A stretch of DNA of 14,571 nucleotides from Candidatus Woesearchaeota archaeon (GTDB taxonomy: Archaea; Nanobdellota; Nanobdellia; Woesearchaeales; GW2011-AR4): positions 1-14,571 of the forward strand of contig JACQSQ010000018.1 of NCBI GenBank assembly GCA_016211245.1, written 5' to 3'. Position 1 is the stretch's first letter. Each line of letters begins with the position of its first letter. The notes under the pieces were generated by a model. The model made no database searches and was not told the origin of the DNA. It saw nothing but the letters and a program-made list of their open reading frames with translations. Of the stretch, positions 1-7,374 are shown one piece after another. The translations under genes and the position numbers were made by a program.

Positions 1-50
1 CTTACAACCAGCCCTCCGCTTGTCCTTATCAGCTTTTTTGTGTATCTCAT
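1..50 (-). CDS. Start of an unidentified gene, cut by the window edge
   Basis: A minus-strand ATG at 48-50 opens a frame that stays open to the window edge and reads MRYTKKLIRTSGGLVV. It is preceded by AT-rich, operator-like sequence, as expected of an archaeal gene start, and no Shine-Dalgarno sequence is visible. Sixteen codons are too few to name a family. The basic N-terminus followed by a short hydrophobic stretch is not diagnostic. The call rests on position and an open frame only, so it could be a chance frame. Confidence 0.35.
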   Translation of the reverse strand, partial: MRYTKKLIRTSGGLVV

Positions 51-68
51 ATTATATATAGTTTATAT

Positions 69-88
69 CTATTTCATATATGAAATAG
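69..88. promoter_or_regulatory. 20-bp perfect palindrome, possible operator
   Basis: CTATTTCATATATGAAATAG is its own reverse complement over all 20 bases. It lies 19 bases upstream of the minus-strand ATG at 48-50. The core word ATATATGAA recurs at 108-116 and 119-127 on the same strand. In such AT-rich sequence this could be a dimeric-repressor site, perhaps for autoregulation of the gene entering the window, but no binding protein can be named. Positions 51-153 otherwise hold only AT-rich intergenic DNA. Confidence 0.35.
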
Positions 89-153
89 TATTTAAATAGA
101 TAAATTTATATATGAATCATATATGAAGTTTATAAAGCTTTCTATTATAATGA

Positions 154-1023
154 TTATGGTTTGCTTAAACCAGAAGCCAGTGCCGAAACATAATATCTTG
201 CAAAAGCAACAAACATCAGGAGCAACGGGTTGGCCAGCAAGCCGGCCAGCAGCGCGATTGTCAATTCCGGGCTTTGCCCGGAGCCCCAGGCTAAATCAGC
301 GGAAGGAGCGAAATTCAATCCAAGCGCTTTGTATATATTATGCGCCAGCGAAACTGAGAAGTTATCGAGCCTTGTCAGGCTGCTTAAAAACATCACTAAA
401 TAAAGCCCCAGAAATATCAATGCGTAAGGCAGCAAAAACAAGTGAATTTTTGCTATGCCTATTTTTATTGACTGCTTGACCGACTTAATGCCAGGATCAG
501 ACATGAACAAAGAGTATAAGATGTTTGTCAGGTAAAATGCTGCTAATGCCGCTGCAGCCATGAACTGCAATGCAAAATCAATTTCAACAATCCATGAAAT
601 CAGGAAAAATACCGCAAACCAGAATCCAAGCCATACAAGGTTAAGCCCGAGGAATTTTGAGAGCAGCTTTAAGCTTATTTTTGCCTTGATAGTTTTTGCC
701 CATATTATCCCCTTCAATATGCTTGCCAGGAAAATTATTGCTACCAAAAGCATGACAAATGAAAACACCACAACATAATAAAACATCTGGGTGTCTTTTG
801 ACAATTGCTGTATAGCGGCAGGGCTGAAATCCGGCTGCAGGTTTATTGAATTAATCTTTTCTGTTATGCGCGTAATCCATAAAATAACTAAGTAGCCTGA
901 AGCAATATAGAACAAAAAGTCCAAAATGATGATAAAAAGAATGTCTTGGTTAATGTTCTTAAAAGAAGTTTTTAAGATTTCATAATTCCATGTTAGAAAG
1001 CCTTGTTTCTTGGTTTTTTGCAT
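154..1023 (-). CDS. Polytopic membrane protein of unknown function (about six helices)
   Basis: This 289-residue protein is strongly hydrophobic. Likely membrane segments lie near residues 25-55, 80-108, 123-145, 150-175, 195-220 and 255-285. A conserved-looking N-terminus (WNYEILKTSF) precedes the first helix. No catalytic motif is visible. The start is the ATG one base after the vapC stop (TAA-A-ATG), so the gene is almost certainly co-transcribed with vapBC and may be translationally coupled to it. I recognise the general look of integral membrane proteins common in small DPANN archaeal genomes, but no named family. It could be an unrelated passenger of the vapBC promoter or a membrane partner of the TA module; sequence alone does not decide. 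Confidence 0.8.
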   Translation of the reverse strand: MQKTKKQGFLTWNYEILKTSFKNINQDILFIIILDFLFYIASGYLVILWITRITEKINSINLQPDFSPAAIQQLSKDTQMFYYVVVFSFVMLLVAIIFLASILKGIIWAKTIKAKISLKLLSKFLGLNLVWLGFWFAVFFLISWIVEIDFALQFMAAAALAAFYLTNILYSLFMSDPGIKSVKQSIKIGIAKIHLFLLPYALIFLGLYLVMFLSSLTRLDNFSVSLAHNIYKALGLNFAPSADLAWGSGQSPELTIALLAGLLANPLLLMFVAFARYYVSALASGLSKP

Positions 1024-1024
1024 T

Positions 1025-1411
1025 TTAAATATCTAGCAGCTTCAGATTGCTTATTTTTGAAAAGTGCTTCTTATTAAATGTTGCTAAAGTGCAGTTGTTG
1101 GCCATTGCAGAAGAAGCTATAAGAACATCCCTAAAGTCAATAATAGCGCCTTTTGATTTAAGCTCCTTATAAATATTACTCGCTTGTATGGCGCTATTGC
1201 CGTCAAATGATATTAAGCTGGCATTTGCTAAGAAATTAGCAATTTTATCCAAATTATCAAGTCTCAGATAAAGCTCAAAAACTGTAACAGAAACAACAAA
1301 AATCTCCGAATCGAAAATCAAACTGCGAAGTCTTTCAGCTCTTGACTCGCCATTTATGATGCCAATGCAGACATCAGTGTCTAGGCATATCTTTTCTGCC
1401 ATCTGCGCCAT
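1025..1411 (-). CDS. vapC: VapC-type PIN-domain toxin (ribonuclease)
   Basis: This 128-residue protein has a complete PIN-domain pattern. The first acidic site is CLDTDV (Asp11, Asp13), followed by Glu46 in VFELYL, Asp95 in FRDVLIAS, and the closing LATFNKKHF motif with Asn113 where many family members carry an acid. PIN toxins of the VapC family are Mg2+-dependent endoribonucleases held inactive by their antitoxin. The first ATG (1411) overlaps vapB by 31 bases. A second in-frame ATG at 1402 removes only MAQ and leaves a 22-base overlap, so the true start is ambiguous. The membrane protein gene follows after one base, giving a vapB-vapC-membrane-protein operon. Confidence 0.9.
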   Translation of the reverse strand: MAQMAEKICLDTDVCIGIINGESRAERLRSLIFDSEIFVVSVTVFELYLRLDNLDKIANFLANASLISFDGNSAIQASNIYKELKSKGAIIDFRDVLIASSAMANNCTLATFNKKHFSKISNLKLLDI

Positions 1412-1614
1412 CCTGCATTTACCTCTTTTCTTAACCTGCCATATTCCTTGTCGCCTTTAAGAACTCCAAAATGCTTCCACAAGTCACGCCCTGTTTTTTT
1501 CTCTTTCTTGCTGATTAGCTCCACTATAACCTCGCTAAAGCTCTTATCTTCCTTAGTTTTCAATTTTTTCAGCTCTTCGTACACCGCATTTGAAACCATC
1601 AAAGTTTTTGCCAT
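1381..1614 (-). CDS. vapB: VapB-type antitoxin
   Basis: This 77-residue protein has an N-terminal segment typical of archaeal VapB antitoxins of the short DUF217-like class: AVYEELKKLKTKEDKSFSEV. That segment is expected to form the DNA-binding, dimerising part. The basic, tryptophan-containing C-terminus (WRRWQKRYA) is the probable toxin-binding tail. Its 3' end overlaps vapC by 22-31 bases, the usual antitoxin-first order. A TATA box centred about 27 bases upstream of the ATG implies a leaderless mRNA and, by analogy with the family, autoregulation by the VapBC complex. Family assignment is from pattern memory and is less certain than for vapC. Confidence 0.85.
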   Translation of the reverse strand: MAKTLMVSNAVYEELKKLKTKEDKSFSEVIVELISKKEKKTGRDLWKHFGVLKGDKEYGRLRKEVNAGWRRWQKRYA

Positions 1615-1636
1615 AATCTATATATGTATATGAATA

Positions 1637-1645
1637 TATATAAAT
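1637..1645 (-). promoter_or_regulatory. TATA box of the vapBC operon
   Basis: On the minus strand this reads ATTTATATA, inside a longer run of alternating A and T. Its centre is about 27 bases from the vapB ATG at 1614. Archaeal transcription normally starts about 25 bases after the TATA centre, so the transcript would begin at or next to the start codon, making it leaderless. Confidence 0.6.
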
Positions 1646-1664
1646 ATTGCGTTTTTTATCAAAT

Positions 1665-1773
1665 TCAGAAGTCATTCAGCTCAGCATCGAAAGTCCATCT
1701 TAATTGTTGCTCTGCTTGATTTCTTATTTTTTGGCTCGCCTGAAGCTTTTTGAATCACATAAGAATACTTCAT
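1665..1773 (-). pseudogene. Decayed 3' end of a surface-protein gene
   Basis: The minus-strand reading ends with codons for F-DAELNDF-stop, the same last seven residues as the 1633-residue surface protein. Twenty bases are identical, then the final Phe and stop differ synonymously (TTC TGA here, TTT TAA there). Farther upstream, another frame reads KASGEPKNKKSSRATIKMDF and runs into a stop at the junction with DAELNDF. SGEP also occurs before the tail of the intact protein (TSSGEP). A single frameshift would join the two parts. I read this as the remnant of a paralogous gene's C-terminus lying between hicA and vapB. The start given is only the first ATG of the readable part, not a real gene start. 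Chance cannot explain the tail, but the upstream part is weaker. Confidence 0.55.
1669..1688. repeat. 20-bp direct repeat, copy B (surface-gene tail)
   Basis: AAGTCATTCAGCTCAGCATC occurs here and at 2298-2317 in the same orientation. It encodes DAELND plus the start of the next Phe codon on the minus strand in both places. The two copies bracket the hicBA operon exactly. Confidence 0.9.
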
Positions 1774-1795
1774 TGTTGTCAAAATTTTAATTTTT

Positions 1796-2029
1796 TTAAA
1801 CTTTCCTTCTTAGTTTGTCATAGTCTTCTCTGCTAAGTTTAATTTGTTTCAACATTTCGGTAAGCAAACCTTTGCCCAATTCCTCATCTCCATGGACTGT
1901 GACAACCGTTAATCTTCCATCCGGATGCTTGTATCTTGCATGACTGCCAACTTGATGTATTTTTACGAATCCCAGCTTTTCCAGAATCTTGCAAAATTTT
2001 CTGCCAGAAATAGGCACGAGCTTAGCCAT
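1796..2029 (-). CDS. hicA: HicA mRNA interferase toxin
   Basis: This 77-residue protein matches the short HicA toxin fold. It opens with PISGRKFCKILEKLGF, followed by the signature GSHARYKHPDGR containing the catalytic His30, then VTVHGDEELGKG and a C-terminal LSREDYDKL helix. HicA toxins are small dsRBD-like ribonucleases that cut mRNA and are neutralised by HicB. The ATG follows the hicB stop with no gap (TGA-ATG), so translation is likely coupled. The order here is antitoxin first, the reverse of the classical hicA-hicB order, though both orders are known. Length is normal for the family and nothing looks broken. Confidence 0.93.
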   Translation of the reverse strand: MAKLVPISGRKFCKILEKLGFVKIHQVGSHARYKHPDGRLTVVTVHGDEELGKGLLTEMLKQIKLSREDYDKLRRKV

Positions 2030-2254
2030 TCACAATTGTACCTCGACTTGCTGCAAGCCAACAAATTTCATTTGATGAAGTTCTTCTTTATCAGCCTCTA
2101 AACAAACTTGTATAGCCTCTTTAATTCTTTCCATTGCCTGCTGCACAGTTTTTCCTTGGGTATAGCAACCAGGAATGTCTGGAACTTTAGCTACAAAAAT
2201 TCCATCTTCGTCCTGCTCTATCAGCACCGTAAAATTTCTAATTTTCTTTTCCAT
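2030..2254 (-). CDS. hicB: HicB antitoxin, short form
   Basis: This 74-residue protein has the HicB core: FTVLIEQDEDGIFVAKVPDIPGCYTQGKT, then a helix (VQQAMERIKEAIQVCLEA). This is the partially degenerate RNase H-like fold that caps HicA. There is no room for the C-terminal DNA-binding domain found in longer HicB proteins, so autoregulation by this protein alone is uncertain. It precedes hicA directly. A TATA box about 27 bases upstream of the ATG lies in the 39-base gap after the large surface gene, so the pair has its own promoter. Confidence 0.93.
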   Translation of the reverse strand: MEKKIRNFTVLIEQDEDGIFVAKVPDIPGCYTQGKTVQQAMERIKEAIQVCLEADKEELHQMKFVGLQQVEVQL

Positions 2255-2277
2255 ATAATTTTTATTTGTTTATTTTG

Positions 2278-2285
2278 TATATAAA
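2278..2285 (-). promoter_or_regulatory. TATA box of the hicBA operon
   Basis: The minus strand reads TTTATATA, an exact match to the archaeal TATA consensus, centred about 27 bases before the hicB ATG at 2254. It lies eight bases past the stop codon of the preceding surface gene. It predicts a leaderless hicBA transcript independent of that gene. Confidence 0.65.
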
Positions 2286-2293
2286 ACTTTCCC

Positions 2294-5200
2294 TTAAAAG
2301 TCATTCAGCTCAGCATCAGAGCCCTGCGGAGCCGCTGCGCCCTGCCTAGGCAATGCTGCCGGCTCGCCGCTTGACGTTGGGATAGTATTGCACAATGTCC
2401 ACCATGTGCCTGCGTATTTCTGGCTTCCGTCATCAGCTGTCCATGTTATCGAGATTTTTTTATTTTCATCCAGCTTCCATTTCAACGGTATTTCCTTAAA
2501 GATTAGGCATACTGCGCTATAGGAATTTTTTGTTTCCTTTACTATTGCAGTTGAGCCCATCCTGCCAAATGCCTCGCCTCTGCCTAAATGTATGTTGCGC
2601 TTGAACAAAGGCACAAAATTGTTGCTTGACAATGAAGATGACAATGACTCTGACTCCCGGACAATTATCGCGTTGAAAGTCATGTTCTCAGGCGCCCTCA
2701 TGTCTTCCTTGTAATCGCCGTTTCTTACGTTAAATGTTATCTTGTAGATGTAGGCAGTTTCGTCGCTCAGGTTTAATATAGGCTGGGTTCTTGTTGCTTC
2801 TATGTGGGCAGCGATTTGCGCCAATCCTTGCGGAGTTTCAGCATAAGCAACGCCCTCGCTTTTGCCCTCAATGTCTTTCTCGCATATCTCGCTTATCCAG
2901 TATTCGCTTCCAAGGTATAATTTTGAGAAAGCCTCATCAACATCTTGCCTCCATCTCATCAAGTCCTTGTCGTCCATGAACAATGTTGCGTAATACCTTA
3001 ATCCCCTGAACTGGGTGAATACCCTTTCAACATTTGCGAAGAATTTTCTGTATTTCTCCCTCGAAGCCTCTTTTCTTTCCTCTTCATAAAGCTCATTTTT
3101 TAGGTCATTTGCCTTGTCAAGCTGGCCTTCGACTTTGGCTTCTTCAAACTGCTTTTCTATTTCCTTGTCTGAAACAAATGGGCTTCTTACATATTTCCCA
3201 TTTGCGTCCCGAATGTAAATTTCGCCGTCTTTGTAATATTTTTTACCGGTATATGCAGAAATGCTTTTGCCATCCGCATTCGTATTTTCACTAAGCCTAA
3301 ATCCGCTAATTTCCTGATATCTTTCATCATCCGGCTCGCCTAAATTCCATGAATCAGTGCCTACTTTTATTTCAGTGATATATGGGCTCTTTCTGAAATC
3401 AGGAGGATTGCCGTATTTGACTGTGACTTCTTGGTAGTCTTCTGCTTTTGATTTCTGTAATTCCTCCTGAAATTTTTTTTCTACTTTGTTATCCCCTTCA
3501 AATGGGCTTTCCTGATATTTTCCCTTTGCATCTTTTATGTAAATCTTCCCGTTTTTATAGTATTTTACATCATGCCCTGTATCTTTTTGTATGCCCTCTC
3601 CTTCAATTGCTCTGTAGCCTTCTTTGTCTGGTGCGCCCAAAGTCCATCCACTCTGCACTATTTCGTCTATAGCCTGGCCCTTTGCGGATTTCAATCTTGA
3701 AGATGTTTCCAAAACTTCCCTGTTGGCAGTATTGAGTTTAATGCTGTCGTATTGCCCTTGAAGTTGGCCTGTAGCATCGTCCTTGGCGCAACCAGTTGCA
3801 TCCTTGCATGTTGTCTGTGTTGTCACGCCTTCGCTAGTTTTTGTGATTAATGTTTTAACTTTGCCTTTGCTGACTCTTTCTTCGAGCTCTGTTGTGCCGT
3901 CTGGCTTTATTGTAATTGATTTTTTACCGTCTGAGCTGGTTAGAATCCTCGCGGTAATCTCCTGTGGTTCACGCTCTTGAGAATCTTGAAGTTTTTTCTC
4001 TTTGTTTATCTTATTGCTCCTTATAGCAATTGATACTAACCCTTCAGGAACATTTTGAGGTAAAATTAATTCGCTATCGTCTGCTCTAATTAAAACTAGA
4101 TTGTTTTCTCTCTTTTCCATCCTTTCAACATCAGCTGGAATGATAATAACCGGATCAGTATCCGGGTTTCCATAATTTACAAAACCTGCTAGAGGTCCGC
4201 TAATTGTGTTAGTCCGTTCATCATAACTATAACCTTTTGGTAAACTAATTAATAGTGTCCCATCTCCTCTAAATATTTGTGTTTCTGTATCATCGCGATT
4301 TATTCTGCCTACTTCTGCTAGGTTAATTTTGTTTGGATAATCATATACACTTTGAGTGCTTTGCCTATCAACTCTTCCAATGCCAAACTCCCTTATCCTA
4401 TCGATTTCCCAATCACTAAACTCTTCAGGCACTTTAGTATCTTCTCCAACAATAAATACTCGACGTTCGCCGTCAACAATAAGTTTATCATAGCTCCATC
4501 TATTTACAAAACCTATTGGAACACCCTTATCATCAAGCCCCCTATTTAGTCTATATGCATATCCATAATATTTTTTAGTTTCTTCGCTTTTTATATTATC
4601 AAGCTCAGGACGAAAAATATAAATCTGATCCAAAAGATTAGTCCCTGATAAATCTGGAGATTCATCTAAGTTTGTTATTCCTAAATTGGTGTAGTATAAT
4701 CCATTTTTTTCCAAATCCATTAACCTTTTATCTTGTTCCGACATAGGTGTTGGCGGAACTGACGGCTCTCTTGGCGGTGGCTGAGGCTGTTGTACCTTAC
4801 GAACAGATGCAGATGCAGTCTGCAAATTAATCCCGAAATTGACAGCTTCTGTCAAAATAGAATCCAATGCGGAAGTTGCTGAATATACATCAGATACTGT
4901 ATTTTCATTAGGATCAAAACTTTCAGAATCTATCCCCAGCTCATTCAATGTTTTGGCATTTATAGTTTTCCCATTAATTGTTATTTTTGATTCGCTGTCC
5001 TTGGGCCCTTCAACCCTCAATGAGATGGTTTTTCCGTCTTTTTGCTTCAACGTTCTCTCAATAGACCTTGAAGTTAATTTTCCGTCAGCAGAGCCGTCAT
5101 CTTCTATTTTTTGGATTGTTCTTGAGTTCATAGTTACATCATCATCCGTGAAAGTTCCTGTTGTAGTTGTAGTGGTAAATTTGCCTTCATACTTAAAGTC

Positions 5201-7195
5201 AGTAATGCTATACCCGTCAGAATAATAGTTAATTTCTCTTGAGGGCTTGCTGGACCTGCTGTCGGCAAAAATCATGGCAGTCGAGGAAGGACCAGTTCCG
5301 CTTCCTGTCGAAAGCTCCACAACTCTCTTGTCTGTAAGCGGGATTCTGCTGCCGCCATCGTAATTTTTCCAATCGATTAGTCTTTCTATTTCCGGAGCAG
5401 CTGTAATTGCATCAGAAACTCTTTCACCTATCTTCAAGCCTGTTTGCTTGCCTGCTTCATCAAAAGTTCTTGTAATTGCTATTTTATTATTTTGGATGGC
5501 TTTAAAATCTGTTTGAGACGTTTTTTTATCGTCAACATATTTTGTTATGCCGCCTGTCTTTGTGTCATAAACTGTTTTATCATTGCCAATTACAATTTCC
5601 ACCCTGTTTGAAGACGCAAAAACTCTTCCATTATTTTTTCTTGCATTAGCTATAACATCTCCCAATTCCTTTATTTTTGCATCCGGCATTTCTTTGACAG
5701 AAACTCCTATCGCTCCTTGCTCGGTATTAATAGTAAGAATATTTTCACCTTGCTGGGTGCCTTGTACCTGAACCAATGGTGTGCCGCTGCTAGACACTAT
5801 TTTGCTTTCAGGCTCATAGGCAAAGTTTTCGTAGGATATAGCATTAGTCCTGGGGTTATAAACAGCAAACTTTCCATCACTTTGTTCGTCTATGCCTATG
5901 ACTTTTCCTTGGTGATAAACATACTCCTTTCCACCAATCTCATATTGATTTCCTTCGATATGGGTGACTTCCAAACGACTTCCCTGCGGCGCTGTAAACC
6001 TGACATTGTTTATATTCGCATTTCGACCGCCTGGGACTAGATAATCAGTGTTGCCATTATCCCTCTTAACAATAGTCACTCCATTGCTTACAGCCAGTTT
6101 TCCATTGGTAATTAAATCCATAATAGATTCTTCATCATCAGGAGTTAATTGATTATAATCACTTTTGGTAATAAATTTTATTTGTTCCTCCGTTAGGTGC
6201 TTATTGCCGAATTGGTATGTAACAGGCTGTCCTGCGGCTCCCTGGGCTGCAGCGCCAGAAGTTGTGCGAATTGTGTCCCTTTTCACTGATACGACTGTGT
6301 TATCTAGATTAACAACCGTTATACGCACGTAATTGGTATCGCTTATAGGAATAGTTTCTGTTACTTGATTGCCATTGAAAGAGAATCTGGCGTTTGGATT
6401 GCTATTGATTGATGCAACCATTCTTCGTGTTATATCATTCACTGGCGTTATTGTCTCTTTTGCCGTTGCGCTAACACTTTCTGCCAAGCTTTCCCATGCT
6501 CCATATTTTTTAGTAGTAGGAGTTAATTTTCCAGCAGATGCATCGTACGTTGATATCAGGTATCTGCCTTGGCTTACATACACATATTCATTGTTATATC
6601 CGGTATAAATGTAATCAGCGCCGTTTTGGCTCTGAACAAATTTAGGAAGTGTTGGTTGTTGTTGTGACTCTGTTCTCTGTCCTCTATCAAGTTGAGTTAT
6701 TGCTAATGAAAGAGGCTGTCCTGGAGGAGCTTGACTCTGCATCCCGCTAATAGCTTCAAAACCAGTTGCCTCGCCAGTAATCAAATTTGCAGGTTCAGGA
6801 GTTTCATCAGAGTGTTCAATTTCAGCAGATTCAGGCTTTTTCTCAGTAAATTCAATCTTTCCATTACCATCTACTACAGCCAATCCATTCAAATTTGGCG
6901 GATTTTTAATCTTTAAGTTTAAAGAGGCATAAGAGTCAAAGCTTTCAAGATAAAATACATGGCCATTTCTGATTTCATACCACCCTTCATTCAAGTATTT
7001 TAATTCGTTTAAATCATTGATTTCTTTTATTGAAAGCGCCAGCCTGCTCAAACCAATTGAATTTTCCTGTATTACATTTGCTGTTATGCTGCCTTCATAG
7101 AACAGGCTTCCCACTAGTATTGAGGATAATATAATAACAATTGTCGCTAAACTGACAATTCCTTTTGCTGTTTTGTTATGTAATATCTTGTTCAT
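2294..7195 (-). CDS. Giant secreted or membrane-anchored surface protein (1633 residues), family unknown
   Basis: A short basic N-terminus is followed by one hydrophobic segment (about residues 12-34, SLATIVIILSSILVGSLFY), acting as signal peptide or membrane anchor. The rest is hydrophilic and rich in Thr, Asn, Gly and Lys, typical of an exported protein. A Pro-rich hinge (QPQPPPREPSVPPTP) near residue 800 splits it in two. Two related repeats of about 65-70 residues lie near 1180-1245 and 1281-1352. A Lys/Glu-rich probable coiled coil follows near 1340-1380, then a folded C-terminal region (about 1385-1600) beginning YRKFFANVERVFTQFRG with two conserved-looking cysteines, and finally a Gln/Pro/Ala linker and DAELNDF tail. 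No enzymatic motif is visible. The start lies 44 bases from a divergent small gene. A duplicate of the first eleven codons survives at 7834-7872, and a duplicate of the tail at 1665-1688. A surface or adhesion role is inferred only. Confidence 0.88.
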   Translation of the reverse strand: MNKILHNKTAKGIVSLATIVIILSSILVGSLFYEGSITANVIQENSIGLSRLALSIKEINDLNELKYLNEGWYEIRNGHVFYLESFDSYASLNLKIKNPPNLNGLAVVDGNGKIEFTEKKPESAEIEHSDETPEPANLITGEATGFEAISGMQSQAPPGQPLSLAITQLDRGQRTESQQQPTLPKFVQSQNGADYIYTGYNNEYVYVSQGRYLISTYDASAGKLTPTTKKYGAWESLAESVSATAKETITPVNDITRRMVASINSNPNARFSFNGNQVTETIPISDTNYVRITVVNLDNTVVSVKRDTIRTTSGAAAQGAAGQPVTYQFGNKHLTEEQIKFITKSDYNQLTPDDEESIMDLITNGKLAVSNGVTIVKRDNGNTDYLVPGGRNANINNVRFTAPQGSRLEVTHIEGNQYEIGGKEYVYHQGKVIGIDEQSDGKFAVYNPRTNAISYENFAYEPESKIVSSSGTPLVQVQGTQQGENILTINTEQGAIGVSVKEMPDAKIKELGDVIANARKNNGRVFASSNRVEIVIGNDKTVYDTKTGGITKYVDDKKTSQTDFKAIQNNKIAITRTFDEAGKQTGLKIGERVSDAITAAPEIERLIDWKNYDGGSRIPLTDKRVVELSTGSGTGPSSTAMIFADSRSSKPSREINYYSDGYSITDFKYEGKFTTTTTTGTFTDDDVTMNSRTIQKIEDDGSADGKLTSRSIERTLKQKDGKTISLRVEGPKDSESKITINGKTINAKTLNELGIDSESFDPNENTVSDVYSATSALDSILTEAVNFGINLQTASASVRKVQQPQPPPREPSVPPTPMSEQDKRLMDLEKNGLYYTNLGITNLDESPDLSGTNLLDQIYIFRPELDNIKSEETKKYYGYAYRLNRGLDDKGVPIGFVNRWSYDKLIVDGERRVFIVGEDTKVPEEFSDWEIDRIREFGIGRVDRQSTQSVYDYPNKINLAEVGRINRDDTETQIFRGDGTLLISLPKGYSYDERTNTISGPLAGFVNYGNPDTDPVIIIPADVERMEKRENNLVLIRADDSELILPQNVPEGLVSIAIRSNKINKEKKLQDSQEREPQEITARILTSSDGKKSITIKPDGTTELEERVSKGKVKTLITKTSEGVTTQTTCKDATGCAKDDATGQLQGQYDSIKLNTANREVLETSSRLKSAKGQAIDEIVQSGWTLGAPDKEGYRAIEGEGIQKDTGHDVKYYKNGKIYIKDAKGKYQESPFEGDNKVEKKFQEELQKSKAEDYQEVTVKYGNPPDFRKSPYITEIKVGTDSWNLGEPDDERYQEISGFRLSENTNADGKSISAYTGKKYYKDGEIYIRDANGKYVRSPFVSDKEIEKQFEEAKVEGQLDKANDLKNELYEEERKEASREKYRKFFANVERVFTQFRGLRYYATLFMDDKDLMRWRQDVDEAFSKLYLGSEYWISEICEKDIEGKSEGVAYAETPQGLAQIAAHIEATRTQPILNLSDETAYIYKITFNVRNGDYKEDMRAPENMTFNAIIVRESESLSSSLSSNNFVPLFKRNIHLGRGEAFGRMGSTAIVKETKNSYSAVCLIFKEIPLKWKLDENKKISITWTADDGSQKYAGTWWTLCNTIPTSSGEPAALPRQGAAAPQGSDAELNDF
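2298..2317. repeat. 20-bp direct repeat, copy A (surface-gene tail)
   Basis: This is the partner of the repeat at 1669-1688, here inside the last codons of the intact 1633-residue gene (DAELND then the start of the Phe codon). Flanking bases on both sides differ between copies. Confidence 0.9.
3140..3355 (-). repeat. Internal protein repeat, second copy
   Basis: Encodes roughly residues 1281-1352 of the surface protein: DSWNLGEPDDERYQEI, then KKYYKDGEIYIRDANGKY, then RSPF and EIEKQFEEA. It matches the first copy (3460-3660) in order and spacing, except for about ten extra residues before KKYYKDG. The YY-x-DG-x-IYI-x-DA-x-GKY core suggests a short beta-rich unit with a trailing helix. Confidence 0.75.
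3460..3660 (-). repeat. Internal protein repeat, first copy
   Basis: Encodes roughly residues 1180-1245: SGWTLGAPDKEGYRAIEG, then VKYYKNGKIYIKDAKGKY, then ESPF and KVEKKFQEE. Compared with the second copy, shared landmarks are W-x-LG-x-PD, KYYK-x-G-x-IYI-x-DA-x-GKY, SPF and a charged helix. The codons have diverged, so the duplication within the gene is old. Confidence 0.75.
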
Positions 7196-7308
7196 TTTTG
7201 GACGAAAGGTTTATATATTCGGTTTAATATGATATTACTATGAAAAACCCAAAAAACATGACTACTAATGAACTCATTGATTTGGCTGATGAAATTAAAA
7301 AAGGAATG
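7163..7308. repeat. Duplicated promoter block, copy 1 (surface-gene start plus small-gene start)
   Basis: This block contains, on the minus strand, the first 11 codons of the 1633-residue gene (MNKILHNKTAK). It then holds a 44-base divergent intergenic spacer and, on the plus strand, the first 23 codons of the small gene at 7240. The same arrangement recurs at 7837-7990. The best-conserved noncoding part is GGACGAAAGGTTTATATATT at 7200-7219, identical over 20 bases in the other copy (7876-7895). Confidence 0.85.
7210..7219 (+). promoter_or_regulatory. TATA box and upstream element of the first small convergent gene
   Basis: TTTATATATT preceded by the purine-rich CGAAAGG (possible BRE) is centred 25-26 bases before the ATG at 7240, predicting a leaderless transcript. 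The spacing is identical in the second copy at 7886-7895. The core is nearly self-complementary, so it may also serve the divergent surface gene. A better-placed minus-strand TATA-like word (ATATTAAA, about 30 bases from the ATG at 7195) lies at 7222-7229. Confidence 0.65.
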
Positions 7309-7374
7309 GGAAACCTCCTTTTGAAAGACTACAAAAAGCTTAAGGAGTCTTTCAAATCTGTTCTGGCGAAGTGA
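7240..7374 (+). CDS. Small charged helical protein, candidate antitoxin, convergent with a PIN gene
   Basis: This 44-residue protein starts MKNPKNMTTNELIDLADEIK and ends KLKESFKSVLAK. It should be almost entirely helical and carries the motif MTT-x-ELI-x-LA-x-E-x-K-x-GM shared with the small gene at 7916. Over the shared 16 codons, about half the codon differences are synonymous (for example CTC/TTG, TTG/CTG, GGA/GGC) and the rest conservative (D/E, I/V, K/R), which indicates selection on protein sequence. It has its own TATA box and runs tail-to-tail into the PIN gene, overlapping its 3' end by 23 bases. The antitoxin role is inferred from position and from the pairing being repeated. It could instead be an antisense regulatory transcript that happens to be open. 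Confidence 0.7.
   Translation: MKNPKNMTTNELIDLADEIKKGMGNLLLKDYKKLKESFKSVLAK

Noticed and set aside
16..29. 14-bp match CCGCTTGTCCTTAT between 16-29 and 13042-13055
   Set aside because: Both encode I-R-T-S-G on the minus strand with common codons. The match does not extend and the surrounding genes are unrelated, so chance plus codon preference is enough.
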